Origin: Terebella lapidaria
Taxonomy: Eukaryota > Annelida > Polychaeta > Terebellida > Terebellidae
Assembly: GCA_949152475.1 (NCBI GenBank)
Contig: OX424563.1
Location: 903,001-967,000 of the forward strand
Direction: 5' to 3'
DNA length: 64,000 nucleotides
Shown: piece by piece, positions 43,690 through 55,797 of the stretch
Numbering within the stretch: position 1 is the first letter of the stretch
Layout of the letters: each line of letters opens with the position of its first letter
Position numbers and translations under genes: made by a program
The notes under the pieces: generated by a model
Databases searched by the model: none
Told to the model about the DNA's origin: nothing
The model's input: the letters and a program-made list of their open reading frames with translations, nothing else

Positions 43690-46520
43690 GGTCCTGCAAT
43701 GTGGCTGATGTAAGGTCCTTCTTGGGCTTCACAAGCTACCATCGCCAATTTATTCGTGGCTTCGCAGAGATCGCGTGCCTCCTCAATATCTTTACGGAAA
43801 AGAGCGCCAATTTTGTCTGAGAGGCTTCCCAGGAGCTAGCTTTTGTGGACCTCCGGAAAGCATTGGTGGCAGCACCTGTAATTCAGCACCCGCTTCCCGA
43901 CTGTGAGTTCATTTTCGACACAGACGCGAGTAACTTCACGCTCGGCGGTGTCCTTTACAGGTTGTGGACAGACAGGATTGTGTGGTGGCTTATGCGAGCC
44001 TGGCCTTGAGCCGCTCTCAAATGAACTACTGCACGACTCACTACAGAATCCTCACGGTTGTGACTATGACTATTGTGGTTCTGGCATTACTTGTTGGGGC
44101 GGCATTTCCGGTTGCGGACTGATCACAGTTCACTCCGATGGCTGTTCAACTACAGTGGGGCCAATTGCTTGGTGGCCCGATGGGTAGTAAAACTCCTAGA
44201 GTTTGACAAGAAAATTGAGCACCATGCCGGAGAGCAACATGGCCATGCTGATGGACTGTCACGTTGCCATAAGTGTAAGAATCCGGACGGTGCAGGAATG
44301 ACACCATTCCAGCATGGCGATCATTTTCCCTCGGATTCGGACCTGGACCTTCTGGAGAGACCGCTGGCTACCGCACCGTTCAGCACCACGGCAGCCCAGG
44401 CAACAGGAGTCCAACCCTTTGTGCGGAAGCAGCTTTATCAGCGTAACCAGCCCGAGTATTATCCAGGGGTGCCACTCAACCCCAGCGAGTCCTCCTCGAC
44501 GTCCGGGGTATATTCCTCTTGGGTATCCTCCCCATCCTTTGACGGGTCTGAGTACGAGCTGCAGTTGCCTCCTGTGGTGAGGCCTTTGGCATGCACTCGG
44601 ATGTAACGGATGAGGAGCCAACCTACTTAGGCAGCTACTAAATACTCTCCAGAGCAACCAGCTGTGAAGCAAAGGGCGGACAGTGCCTCAGCTCCGGTAA
44701 TGGAGGCCCTCCTTTACTGGCGCTATGAGCCTTCACACACGCAGCCTGCCATTTGGCAGGGACATTTATTATGTATCCAGTCATGCTTCCTGCGGCATTG
44801 CACAAGGAAATACTCCACCAACTGTACGACCTCCGGGTCACTGGTTACCTGAGCATTCAGAGGACCAACCACCTGTTTGCAACAGAACTTTCATTGGTCT
44901 GGTAGCAGCCTGGACATGCAGAGATGGTGTGCAACTTGCCCGCGGTGCCAGGCTCATAAGGGAGTTCCGACTCCTGGCCGCCACCCCTTAACCATGGTTA
45001 AGGCTAGCGCGCCTTTTGACTGGATCACCTTGGATATTCTGGATACTCACCAGGTAACTCCACATTGGGTCCGGTACTTCCTGGTGATTTCAGACTATTT
45101 CACCAAGTACACCAATGCGGCATTTCCGGTTGCGGACTGATCACAGTTCACTCCGATGGCTGTTCAACTACAGTGGGGCCAATTGCTTGGTGGCCCGATG
45201 GGTAGTAAAACTCCTAGAGTTTGACAAGAAAATTGAGCACCATGCCGGAGAGCAACATGGCCATGCTGATGGACTGTCACGTTGCCATAAGTGTAAGAAT
45301 CCGGACGGTGCAGGAATGACACCATTCCAGCATGGCGATCATTTTCCCTCGGATTCGGACCTGGACCTTCTGGAGAGACCGCTGGCTACCGCACCGTTCA
45401 GCACCACGGCGGCCCAGGCAACAGGAGTCCAACCCTTTGTGCGGAAGCAGCTTTATCAGCGTAACCAGCCCGAGTATTATCCAGGGGTGCCACTCAACCC
45501 CAGCGAGTCCTCCTCGACGTCCGGGGTATATTCCTCTTGGGTATCCTCCCCATCCTTTGACGGGTCTGAGTACGAGCTGCAGTTGCCTCCTGTGGTGAGG
45601 CCTTTGGCATGCACTCGGATGTAACGGATGAGGAGCCAACCTACTTAGGCAGCTACTAAATACTCTCCAGAGCAACCAGCTGTGAAGCAAAGGGCGGACA
45701 GTGCCTCAGCTCCGGTAATGGAGGCCCTCCTTTACTGGCGCTATGAGCCTTCACACACGCAGCCTGCCATTTGGCAGGGACATTTATTATGTATCCAGTC
45801 ATGCTTCCTGCGGCATTGCACAAGGAAATACTCCACCAACTGTACGACCTCCGGGTCACTGGTTACCTGAGCATTCAGAGGACCAACCACTTGTTTGCAA
45901 CAGAACTTTCATTGGTCTGGTAGCAGCCTGGACATGCAGAGATGGTGTGCAACTTGCCCGCGGTGCCAGGCTCATAAGGGAGTTCCGACTCCTGGCCGCC
46001 ACCCCTTAACCATGGTTAAGGCTAGCGCGCCTTTTGACTGGATCACCTTGGATATTCTGGATACTCACCAGGTAACTCCACATTGGGTCCGGTACTTCCT
46101 GGTGATTTCAGACTATTTCACCAAGTACACCAATGCCTATCCGCTGCGGTGCCAGACCGCGGATGAAGTGGCTCGGTTACTGGTGAATAGTGGGTGGTGT
46201 ACCATGGCGAACCCAAGCAGGTACACTCGGATCAGGGCACGTAACTTGGAAGTAACCTGTTCTGGGGCCTAGCATAGATGCAAGGGAGTACCAAGGTCCG
46301 GACCACCCCTTACAGGCCCCAGTCTGATTGACAGGTTGAACAGTCTAACCGATCTATCCTGAACAAGCTGGCGGCCTTCGTGAACGATCATGCAAACTAC
46401 TGGAATAATAACCTCCCTCACGTCTTGATGGCCTGGAGCAGAATTTGCCCATGGATGTTATGTATCCAACTGTGACAGAAACCGGCCCAGTACCGTAGTG
46501 CAGTTCCGAGTACGTGGAGT
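43690..46520 (+). mobile_element. Broken Ty3/Gypsy fossil (pol part) with internal duplication
   Basis: Successive frames show a Ty3/Gypsy pol fossil: the end of the reverse transcriptase (SFLGFTSYHRQFIRGF), RNase H (LRTDHSSLRWL) and integrase (CPRCQAHKG, DYFTKYTNAYPLRC). It is clearly broken in many places. A segment of about 1018 bp (44099-45116) is repeated head to tail at 45117-46135, with very few differences. No LTRs were identified. A TIR-plus-hairpin element follows at 46706. Confidence 0.85.
44099..46135 (+). repeat. 1018-bp tandem duplication inside Gypsy fossil
   Basis: GCGGCATTTCCGGTTGCGGA occurs at 44099 and 45117, and the following roughly 1 kb is nearly identical, ending at the matching 'caccaagtacaccaatgc' phrase. 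The high identity means the duplication is much younger than the element's decay, or is an assembly artefact. Confidence 0.95.
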
Positions 46521-46705
46521 GTGTTCGCCGTGTCTTGGCGAACACCCACGACTTTGCACGAGCGCACCTTGATAAGTCCGCTATCCGACAGAAGCGAGGC
46601 TATGATGCCCATGCAAGGGTAGGCCCGTTTTTGCGGAAGGCAACAAGGTGCACTATTACTATCCATCGGCCAAACAGAATAATTTTGCATGGCCGTGGAC
46701 GAAAC

Positions 46706-47340
46706 TAGGTGAGTGTGTTTTCCAGCACACGGGAAAGATCGAGTTTGAACTGGCGGAAGAATACAAGAGAGCACGAGACCGGAGGTCAAGTGCTTTCTGA
46801 TGTTCTTCCGCCAGGTCAAACGAGATCTTTTCCGTGTGCTGGAAAACACACGAAACAGGTTTTGTTTTTATCACATGCTATGAATTTATGATTCTGAAAT
46901 ATTTGAAAACCCAAACCATGTACATTAGAGTTAAATTGTACCAAAGATTGCAAGAACTTCTTACAATCCTTGATTGTACCAAGGACCCTTGTACTGAGCA
47001 GATCGAAGACCCGTAAACATGTGTGTTGCTAGGAAACAGTATAAACAATGCAGATCATCTGGTCGTCAAATATTTTGTATTATGACGTCACGGTGGTTGT
47101 ACAATTTCTGCATGGTTATATGTTGCTAAGGTTGAATCGCGTGATGTTTCATTGTCACGTCATAGAACACTCGTGATTTCATTGTTCTTTCAAATCATGT
47201 GAATATGTGAAATGTGAAGCAAAATGTGAAGAAAAAAATAGTGCAAACATGATGTTTCCGGCAAAGGTTATCACACTGTCGGAAATCACTGTGTGTTCCT
47301 ACTGTTTGTAGTTTAAGATAAATTCATAGCATGTGATAAA
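46706..47340 (-). mobile_element. TIR-plus-hairpin element, intact-looking copy
   Basis: This is the reverse-complement sister of 3629-5627. The hairpin is at 46706-46850; then a TIR containing TTATCACATGCTATG at 46868 is inverted at about 47320-47340, enclosing about 470 bp. It lacks the 1.4-kb insertion seen in the other copy. It abuts the LINE at 47341 and the Gypsy fossil on the other side. Confidence 0.75.
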
Positions 47341-49045
47341 TATGCGAATGTCATTTTCATTGACATCACTGAAAGTACATAGTGTAGGTGCTTCATACAG
47401 TACAGGACCAGGTGAGTAGGAGTGTGTCACTGCATCAAGGTCTGTCTGTATTTTCACGATCTTTGACGAGAAGAATTCACGGAAGTCATTTGCTAGTGTC
47501 CCCTCGGAGCTGTTTTCAGGCAGCACCTTAGTGTTAGCTGATGACAGTTCATTTATGATTCTGAAAACCTCCTTGGGTCTTGCGCCAACCAATCGTTCAT
47601 GATAGAACTCTTGCTTGGAAAGGCGAATGAGGCGAATTACCTGCTTCTGTTGGTCGGAGTAGGCTAGTTTATCTATATCCGAGCCAGATTTGCGCCACTT
47701 GCGTTCAAGACATCTTCTACGCTTGAGTTCAGCATGAATAGTGTCACTGTACCAAGAGTTGTGTTTTCGAACATGTCCTTTTAGGGTTCGCAGAGGAGCA
47801 TGCCGATCCAGGCAGTCAACGATACGAGACGAAAGCTGTTCACCCATGGATAATGAGCCAGGTTGTGACTTCAACATAGAATTTAGGTCAATAGCGAATG
47901 CACAAGAGTCCAGGCTCTTGAAATTCCTAGACACACGTTCTTTGGGTTTGACTATTGTGGGCTGAAGCACTAGACGGCTTATTATGCCATGATGATCCGA
48001 AATTACTCGAGGCAAGACGACTGTGTTACGGATTCTATCGTCGTACGTGTGGGTCATTACAAGGTCGATCATGTGACCCAGAACGTGAGTGGCACCCTCC
48101 ACGTGTTGCGACAAGTTAAATGTATCTAGTAGCTCAGTGAAACGTTTAGTCTTCGAGTCATTGGGATTGTCCATGTGAATATTGAAGTCTCCCATGATGA
48201 TGAGAGAGCCGGGGAAGAGTGAAATGGAGCTTAAAAAGTCCTCAAACTCAAGGAAGAATTTGTGCAATGTCAGGTTGTTCGTTTGTGAAGGGGGAGGCCT
48301 GTAGATTACCACAAGTTTGATCACGTCTCTCGACTTAACAATCACAGACAGAGATTCAAACGTCTCATAGTGTGTGGAATCGTCTGCACTCACAATGTCA
48401 AAGGATTTCCGATAGATAATTCCAACCCCTCCAACCCTGGAATTTCTTGAGCGCGCAACAAACTCGTAATTAGCTGGCACATCTTATTGATGACAGCTTG
48501 CTCACATTCACCAGTGAGCCAAGTTTCCGTAACGGCCATGATATCCGCATGATTCTCAATGATGTATTCATTTATCTCTAGTGCCTTGTTTCTCACAGAC
48601 TGCGCGTTAATAAGAAGCAAAGACAGTTCCACATCAGCAGCAGGCAGAGGCACGGCTTTGATCCTAGTGAGATTATCAAAGTGCACACCCTGACCACGGC
48701 CTCTTAATCCACCACGTCGTCTGCCACCGCGCTTACCACGCCGAGTGCGAGATCGGTAATAATTCCTTTCAGAGTTGAAAATGCCATATTGAACTAATCG
48801 ATCAACGAGTTCAGTCGGAGGATTTGCAGGATTAGTCCCAGCGAAACTTCTAAGCTGTGAAGCAGTGTATGCAACCTCGTTGTTGTGGCTCAGGTGTCGC
48901 AGAGAAAATGGACGACTTGTAAATTCTTCAACACCAGTCAACAGCGACAATGATAGTCCAAAGAAACTGATGCAAATCGTGCTTAGTCCAACAGTCCAAC
49001 AGTTCATATCCATGCTAGCCATCCTGAAAAGTGTTTTGACCAAAA
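47341..49045 (-). mobile_element. CR1/L2-like LINE, 5' part with APE endonuclease
   Basis: On the - strand a basic Gly/Arg-rich stretch (RGKRGGRRRGGLRGRGQG) is followed by an apurinic-type endonuclease: LLINAQSVRNKALEINEYI, MAVTETWL, GGVGIIYRKSF, VVIYRPPPS, MGDFNIHMD and SDHHGI (the catalytic SDH motif), then a linker with WYSDTIHAELKRRRCLERKW. One frameshift separates the N-terminal frame (49067-48390) from the long frame (48480-47299). Coding ends at the TIR element boundary before the RT domain. It is probably the upstream part of the element seen at 40578-41945. Confidence 0.85.
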
Positions 49046-49503
49046 AAAATCTAAAAAAATATTTCAAGAGGGAGCTATTTTTTATTATTTTTTTTTTTAT
49101 TTTCGCACTTTTTAGGTAATCGGACCTATGACTCGACAGGCCCGAAAAAACCTAATATGCACAAATTGCCCCATGACTCGGAAATGCTGGTACATAGGGC
49201 TTAGGTTGTATTATAAGCATATAGGAAGTCATATGTGGCGTATCCTTTGTTGACCTTGACCTCAGACGACCTTGACGACCTTGAAGATTAATCACAAGGT
49301 CACGTTGTTCTGAAATGTGTAAAATTACCCCTACAGACAAAATGCTTTCAGATAGAGCTTATGTTTGTATTATGAGCCTATAGGAAGTCATATATAGAAC
49401 ATCTTTCGGTCACCTTGAATTGACCCCCATCACCTTGAATGCTAAATGTTAAGATCGTGCCACACCTGAAATGTGTGATTAGGCCTCCACAGAGAAAATG
49501 TTT
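49046..49503 (+). mobile_element. HINE-like fragments flanking the LINE
   Basis: 49046-49110 is a 5' module piece (aaaatatttcaagaggga, T-rich). 49112 starts a degraded AGGTAATCGGACC end. The rest has the 'ataggaagtcatat' and 'gaccttgacctcagacgacc' interior blocks. This is the left half of an outer element interrupted at 49504. Confidence 0.5.
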
Positions 49504-51319
49504 GTACATAGAGCTTATTAGGTTTTCAGACCTTTGGTCCGATAACCTATTGGCGTGGCGTTGCGTCCGTCGTCATCTGTCTACATTTTTATCTTTAAAG
49601 TTTACGGGCGAATCTTTCTAAAATTTTGTACAAAAATGCCTAAAAATATTATAAAAGCGAGGTATTTTTTTATTTTTTTTTGGAATTTCGAAACTATTTT
49701 TCAAAATGGCGGCCGTTTTTGACGAAAAATGTTACATTTTGGATTTTGGCAGTCGTTTTCTCGAAAACTGTCCAATCAGAGATTTTATTTCAGGAGATTT
49801 CCCTCATATTATACTGTGAGGCGCATAAGTTTCGTTATTTTGATTTTTTCGAAGGGTCCCAAATGGCACTTCCCCATGTTAAATTCGGATATGTTTTATA
49901 ATGGGACACATTATTCTTAATATCTCACTTAATATTGAGATTAGAGGTTAGGAAGTAATTGTGGACATATAACGAATGATATATGACGAATATTTCCATG
50001 TCCTCGAACTTGACCTTTGATCGTATTTTCAAGGTCACAGCACAAAATGGCTAATATATCACTTATTATCGACTTTACAGCTTAGGAATCAATTGTGGAC
50101 ACATAGGAAATGATATATGCCGAATGTTGTCATGACCTTGAATTTGACCTCTGACCTTATTTTCAAGGTCAGAGCACAAAATGGCTGATATCTTGCTTAT
50201 TATCGACTTTACAGCTTAAGAATCAATTGTGAACATATAGGAAATGTTATATGCTGAATGTTCTCATGACCATGAACTTGACATTTTACCTTATTTTCAA
50301 GATCAGAGCACAAAATGGTTAATATCTCGCCTATTATCTACTCTAGAGCTTAGGAATCAATTGTGAACATATAAGAAATGATGTATGCCGAATATTTTGA
50401 TCTTGAATTTGACCTTCGACCTCATTTTCAAAGTCAAAGCACAATATGAATAATATCTCGCTTATTATTGACTGTACGGATTAGGAATCAGTTGTGTGCA
50501 TATAGGAAATGATATATACTGAATATTTCACGGTCAAAGCACAAAATGGCTAATATCTCGCTTATTATCGAGTTTACAGCTCTGGGCTAAATTGTGGACG
50601 TATAGGAAATGATGTATGTCGAATATTTTGATGACCTTGAACTTGACCTTCGACCTCATTTTCGAGGTCAACAGGACGAAAGAGCTGATATCTCAATTAT
50701 TATCGACTTTACAGCTTAGGAATCAATTTTGCACATATAGGAAATGATGTATGCTAAATATTTTCACAGCTTCAACTTGACCTTTGATCTTATTTTCAGC
50801 TTAGGAATCATTTGTGAACACGTAGGACACGAATGCTGAATATTGTCATGACCTTGAATTTGATCTTATTTTTCAGGTCACAAGACAAAATGGCTAATAA
50901 CTCGCTTATTATCGACTTTACAACTTGTGAATAAATTGTGGTTGTATGGGAAATGATGTATATATGCTGAATATTGTCATGAACTTGGATGTGATCTTTG
51001 ACCTCATTTTCATGTTCACGGGACAAAATGGCTAATATGTCGCTTATTATCGACTTTACAACTTGACAATCCATTTTGGACATACAGGAATGATTAAGCC
51101 GAATATTCTGATGACTTTTAATTTGACCTTTGACGTCATTTTCAAAGTCACAGGAAAACAATTATTAATATCTCTCTCAATATTGAATTTACAGCTTAGC
51201 AATTAATTGTGGAAATATAGGAAGTGATAGATGCTGAATATTCTCGTGACCTTGAATCGGAATACATGTATATAAACATGTATTATCCGGTAATCGTTCT
51301 TAGCCCTTGGGCTATTTTT
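49504..51319 (+). mobile_element. HINE-like element nested in another
   Basis: The 5' end is AGGTTTTCAGACC...GGTCCGATAACC, followed by GTTGCGTCCGTCGTC, the 'aaaatggcggcc' module, a roughly 133-bp array of about nine monomers (49940-51250), then TATCCGGTAATC and the stem-loop AGCCC-TT-GGGCT. Outer-element sequence resumes at 51320. Confidence 0.65.
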
Positions 51320-52085
51320 TTTAGTAATATGATCATATAGGAAGTCATATATATGGTACATCTTTTGGTGATTTGAACGACCATCAAGATTAAAATCAGG
51401 CCACGCTGGACTTGGATATGTAAATCGGCCTCTAAAGACAAAATGCTCGTAGATAAAAATTATGTTTGTATATGGCACAACTAATGGTGACCTTGAAACC
51501 TCAGAAGACATTGAGTGCTAAATCTCAATTTCACGTCTGACACGGAATGTGTAAATTGGCCTCTGGGGATAAAGACTTGCACATATCTTGCAAGTGACCT
51601 TCAACTTGACTATAGACGACCTTGAAGGCTAAGTTTCAAGGTTATCCCTGGCCTGAAACGTGTATTTGCCTCCATGCAGACGAAATGCTTGTGGATAGCA
51701 TATAATAAGTCATACAGGGCACACCTCATGGTGACCTTCGGCTTGTCGCAGATGACCTTGAGTTCTAAATGTCTGACGTGAAAAGCTGGTCTTTGGGGGC
51801 TTACGGTTGCGCCCAGAGTTTAGGATACGGCAAATCTTTTGGTGATTTTGAACTTGACCTCAGACGAAGGCTGAATCTCAAGGTCACATCTGAACTGGCG
51901 TATATAAATTGGCCTCTGCAGACACAATACATGTAGATAGAGCTTATGTTTGTATTATAGTCATATAGAAAGTCATATGCAGCACACCTAATGGTGACAT
52001 TGAAGTTCGCAAAGATGATCTTGATTGGTAAATCTCAAGACGTATGTCACCTGTAACCCATATTATAACAGCTTGGGCTAATTTT
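51320..52085 (+). mobile_element. HINE-like element, 3' half
   Basis: Interior blocks with 'ataggaagtcatat', 'gtgaccttgaaacctc' and 'aaaatgcttgtagata' continue those before 49504. The 3' end is degraded to 'cagcttgggctaatttt' at about 52070-52085. Confidence 0.55.
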
Positions 52086-52783
52086 GCAAGTTTCATTCAA
52101 ATGAGCGCACTCTGAAGAGGACACTCAAAGGGGATTTCCAAAGTTGGAATGTATCATTGAAAGAACACTATACTTCACACGCGTCGAGTCACAGCGCACA
52201 TTTTTACGTGCATACATGTACATGAACAAACAGAACACTCCGCTTTTAACACAAAGTTTATTTGCTACATGTCAACACCGTATGTGTGATGACATCCAAC
52301 ATTTAAATAGTATACAGTTCAACTACAACATTCTTGTACACTTCCACAATACATGTAAGAATCATTATTCTTTGAGAGTATCCGAAATCCAATCTTCCAC
52401 CTGAAATTAGATAACCATTATTTTTTTAAAAATCTAAATTAGAAACTTTTGCACAAGGTGAAGGTTAGAGTGATGACCTCCGCTAAATACATATAGAACA
52501 AATGACATGTGTGCTAATTAAAACGCATGATGATACAGTAACTGTGTATACGCTGGATTTTTCGCAGAATGATATCATTTCCACGAAATCATAACAGAAT
52601 CCATTAATTACATATCCAAGAATTCATTATTTTGAAGAAAAAAAGTTCCGTGGGCTATGAATACCGATGCCCGATGATCCGGTATGCTCGTGCATTAAAA
52701 ACATGCTTTAGAGTGTTCGTGACACTTGCTAATTAATCAAGCGCTGTGTGCTAACACTGTACCTGGTGCAGGCGGCCATGGAG

Positions 52784-53555
52784 TTAGCTGAAGTTTTTGC
52801 CACACTTGCCGCATGCCCCCGAGTTGCCGCTCCGGACTGGAGTACCGTCTCCACTGTTCCTCTTACACGTCTTACACATCTGTGTGCCGCAGTTCTTACA
52901 GTTGATGGTGGCAGAGGTTCCACAGCCTGACGACCACTTGCACATCTTTGAATCGGTGATGGTGAGCTAAAAGTATATGGATGGATTTCATAGATATATT
53001 GACAAAAATTCAACTTAAAACATGAACACGCATTCAAATTACATAAACCGTAAAACTTTCAATAAACGCAGGGGCGTTTATTGATTTCACTAACCTGTGT
53101 TTATTGATTTCACCCCTACCGTGTGTACATAATTGCAGAAAATAGTTAAATTAATCAAATCTACCTGTCTTGTGTACTTTACTTCCCCGTAAACTCCTGT
53201 ACATGCATGTCGTCATAATGCCAATAGGTACTACCCCTCTGCGTTTACTGGATACCTTGCGTTTATTGATGTCAGTGCATCCAAGCCCCCTGCGTTTATT
53301 ACTAGATGCCTACGTTATTTAGCCCTGTGCCCTGTGTTTATTCAAAGTTTTACGGTACCTGTACATGACAGTATTTTGCTTTATGGAATTGAAATTTTTT
53401 GACACATTATTTTTATATTCGTTGTGATTATTTCAGGCTTTATTTTCACACCCACAACATTAATCGCGTTGTATACACAAACCTACCTACCTGAGTTGCA
53501 GAATTCAACGGCGGATATCGCAAGTTGTGATCGATCTTGACAGAGAGCGAAGCTG
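52784..53555 (-). CDS. Small eight-cysteine protein, two exons (unrecognised)
   Basis: A TATA box (TATAAATA, 53579-53586, - strand) precedes a non-coding exon 1 (about 53555-53491, donor GTAGGT). After an intron, exon 2 (right edge 52966, acceptor CTTTTAG) begins 21 nt before the ATG at 52945; the ORF ends at 52784. The 53-residue product starts MCKWSSGCGTSATINC and has eight cysteines: C-x5-C-x7-C-x2-C-x4-C-x2-C-x17-C-x2-C, including three CxxC pairs, and ends GKCGKNFS. There is no signal peptide or membrane segment. The pattern suggests metal (zinc) binding or a metallothionein-like role, which is inference only. A - strand AATAAA at about 52257-52262 is a possible 3' end. It is too short for usual ORF thresholds. 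Confidence 0.6.
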
Positions 53556-53578
53556 GTGGCAAGGGGCTTGAAGGTGGG

Positions 53579-53586
53579 TATTTATA
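53579..53586 (-). promoter_or_regulatory. TATA box of small Cys-rich gene
   Basis: TATAAATA on the - strand, embedded in GGTCTATAAATACCCACC. It lies about 30 bp before the inferred transcription start and about 90 bp before a good donor site. Strong TATA boxes often mark inducible or highly expressed small genes. Confidence 0.6.
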
Positions 53587-53589
53587 GAC

Positions 53590-54360
53590 CTGGCCTGAGC
53601 ATTATCTCTCCAGCCCTGGGTACCTTAGTGACGACCTACAAATAAAGCCTCCAGATCAAATACAATCACAAACGTGCTCAAACAAGACCAATATTTGACA
53701 GCTATACAATTTTTACTATACATATTTGTTGTGCTTTATCAACAAGTATTTATGTACATTGTAGACTACGAGGTCGAAGTGGCCCATCCTGTTTTCCGGA
53801 GTTGTCGACTGTGCAATATGCCTTGTGAATTTCCGGTTTTGGTCAAAGATTATACACGAGTGACGTACATTTTCCTATTCTTATGAAAAATAGTTTATGT
53901 CAAAAAAACGTACACAAGACTAATTTTGTACTTGAAAGTTAAATTTTCAAAATGGTATTTTCCGTACAAATACCGGATTGTTCATTTAATGGTATCAACC
54001 ATATGATATTTTATTATATTTATTAGGTTTTTTTTCATAAAGATTTGCCGAATTGTAAGTATACTCTCATTTTGGGATGATACAAAAATCGAACTGATAT
54101 TTTAACAATTCATATCATGGAGCAAACAGTGGAATTAGCAATCTATACGACTTGTTCTGGTCGAACAAGCCACGAGTGAAAGGCATCAAGAATCAAATTC
54201 TTTAATTTTTGTTTCGAAACAATAAACACGATTTGAAACTAAAATATAAGCGTCCGTCAACAGAAGTGCTCTTGAACAGATAGGAAATAACTGCAGTGGA
54301 AAAGAACAGGAAACATTCCTGGGTCTTGATCTGGGTGAATATCTAAAACACATAAAAAAT
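53590..54360. other. Unassigned intergenic DNA
   Basis: Upstream of the small Cys-rich gene. I saw no metal-response-element cluster, exon or repeat. Confidence 0.3.
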
Positions 54361-55797
54361 TAGGCCAAGGGCCGAAGATAGGTTACCGGACAATGTTTAA
54401 TATTTTAGATATTAGCCAGGTCACTGGTTGAATTCAAGGTCAAGAGAATATTCAGCATATATAACATTAAGCATATATCATGTCCACAGTTGATTGCTAA
54501 GCTGTAAAGTCAATAATCAGAGAGATATTAGCAATTTTGTGCTGTGGCCTTGAAAATGAAGGGGCAAAGGTCAAATTCGAGATCATCAAAATATTCAATG
54601 TATATCATTTTCTATATCATGTCCACAATTGATTCCCAAGCCATACATTCAATAGAGGAGCTAGATATGAGCCAGTTTGTCCTTGGACCTTGAAAATGAG
54701 GTCAGAGGTCAAATTCAAGGTCACGAGAATATTCAGCATATATCATTTCCTATATGTCCACAATTGATTCCTAAGCTGTAAAATCAATAATAAGCGAGAT
54801 ATTAGCCATTTTGTCCTGTGACCTTGGAAATGAGGTCAAAGGTCAAATTCAAGGTCATGACAATAATCTGCATATATCATTTCCTATATGTTCATAATTG
54901 ATTTCCAAGATGTAAAGTCGATAACAAGCGAGATATTAGCCATTTTGTCATGTGACCTTGAAAATGAGTTCGAAGGTCAAATTCAAGGTCATCAGAATAT
55001 TCAGCATTTATCATTTCCTATATGTCCACAATTGATTCCTAAGCTGTAGAGTCGATAATAAGCGAGATATGAGCCATTTTGTGCTCTGACCTTGAAACTG
55101 AGGTCAGAGGTCAAATTCAAGGTCACGAGAATATTCAGCATATATTATTTCCTATATGTCCACAATTGATTCCTAAGCTGTAGAGTCGATAATAAGCGAG
55201 ATATAAGCCATTTTGTGCTCTGACCTTGAAACTGAGGTCAGAGGTCAAATTTAAGGTCACGAGAATATTCAGCATATATCATTTCCTATATGTCCACAAT
55301 TGATTCCTAGTGTCTAATCTCAATATCAAGTGAGATATTAGGCATAATGTGTCCCATTATAAAGCATAGGAGAATTTAACATGGGAAAGGCCCATTTGGC
55401 CGAGTTTGGGCCAAAATGGCCCACTTCGAGCGATTCAAGCGCAACGAAATTTATAGACATCATAGAAGTACATATGAGGAGTCTTATGTATCAAAAAGAA
55501 AAAAAGTTACTGAACAGATTTTGAGAAAATGGCCGCCAAAGTCCAAAATCAGGCATTTTTCGTCGAAAACGGCCGCCATTTTGAAGAAAAAGCGAAAATC
55601 AAAAAACTAGAAAATACCTCCTTCTTGAATTATTTTTAAGTATTTTTCTGCAAAATTTCAGAAAAATTCGCCCGTAAACAAAAAAGATAAAAATGTGGAC
55701 GACGACGACGACGACGACGACGGACGACGACGACGGACGACGGACGACGGACGCAACGCCATGCCAATAGGTTATCGGACCATAGGTCCGGTAACTT
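54361..55797 (-). mobile_element. HINE-like element B, inverted solo copy
   Basis: This is the reverse-complement sister of 23029-24479: the same 3' variant (GGGCCGAAGATAGGTTACCG), the same unusual last monomers, and the (GTC)n run (as GAC repeats at about 55697-55750). The 5' end is at 55797. It is directly followed by another element's 3' end. Confidence 0.8.
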
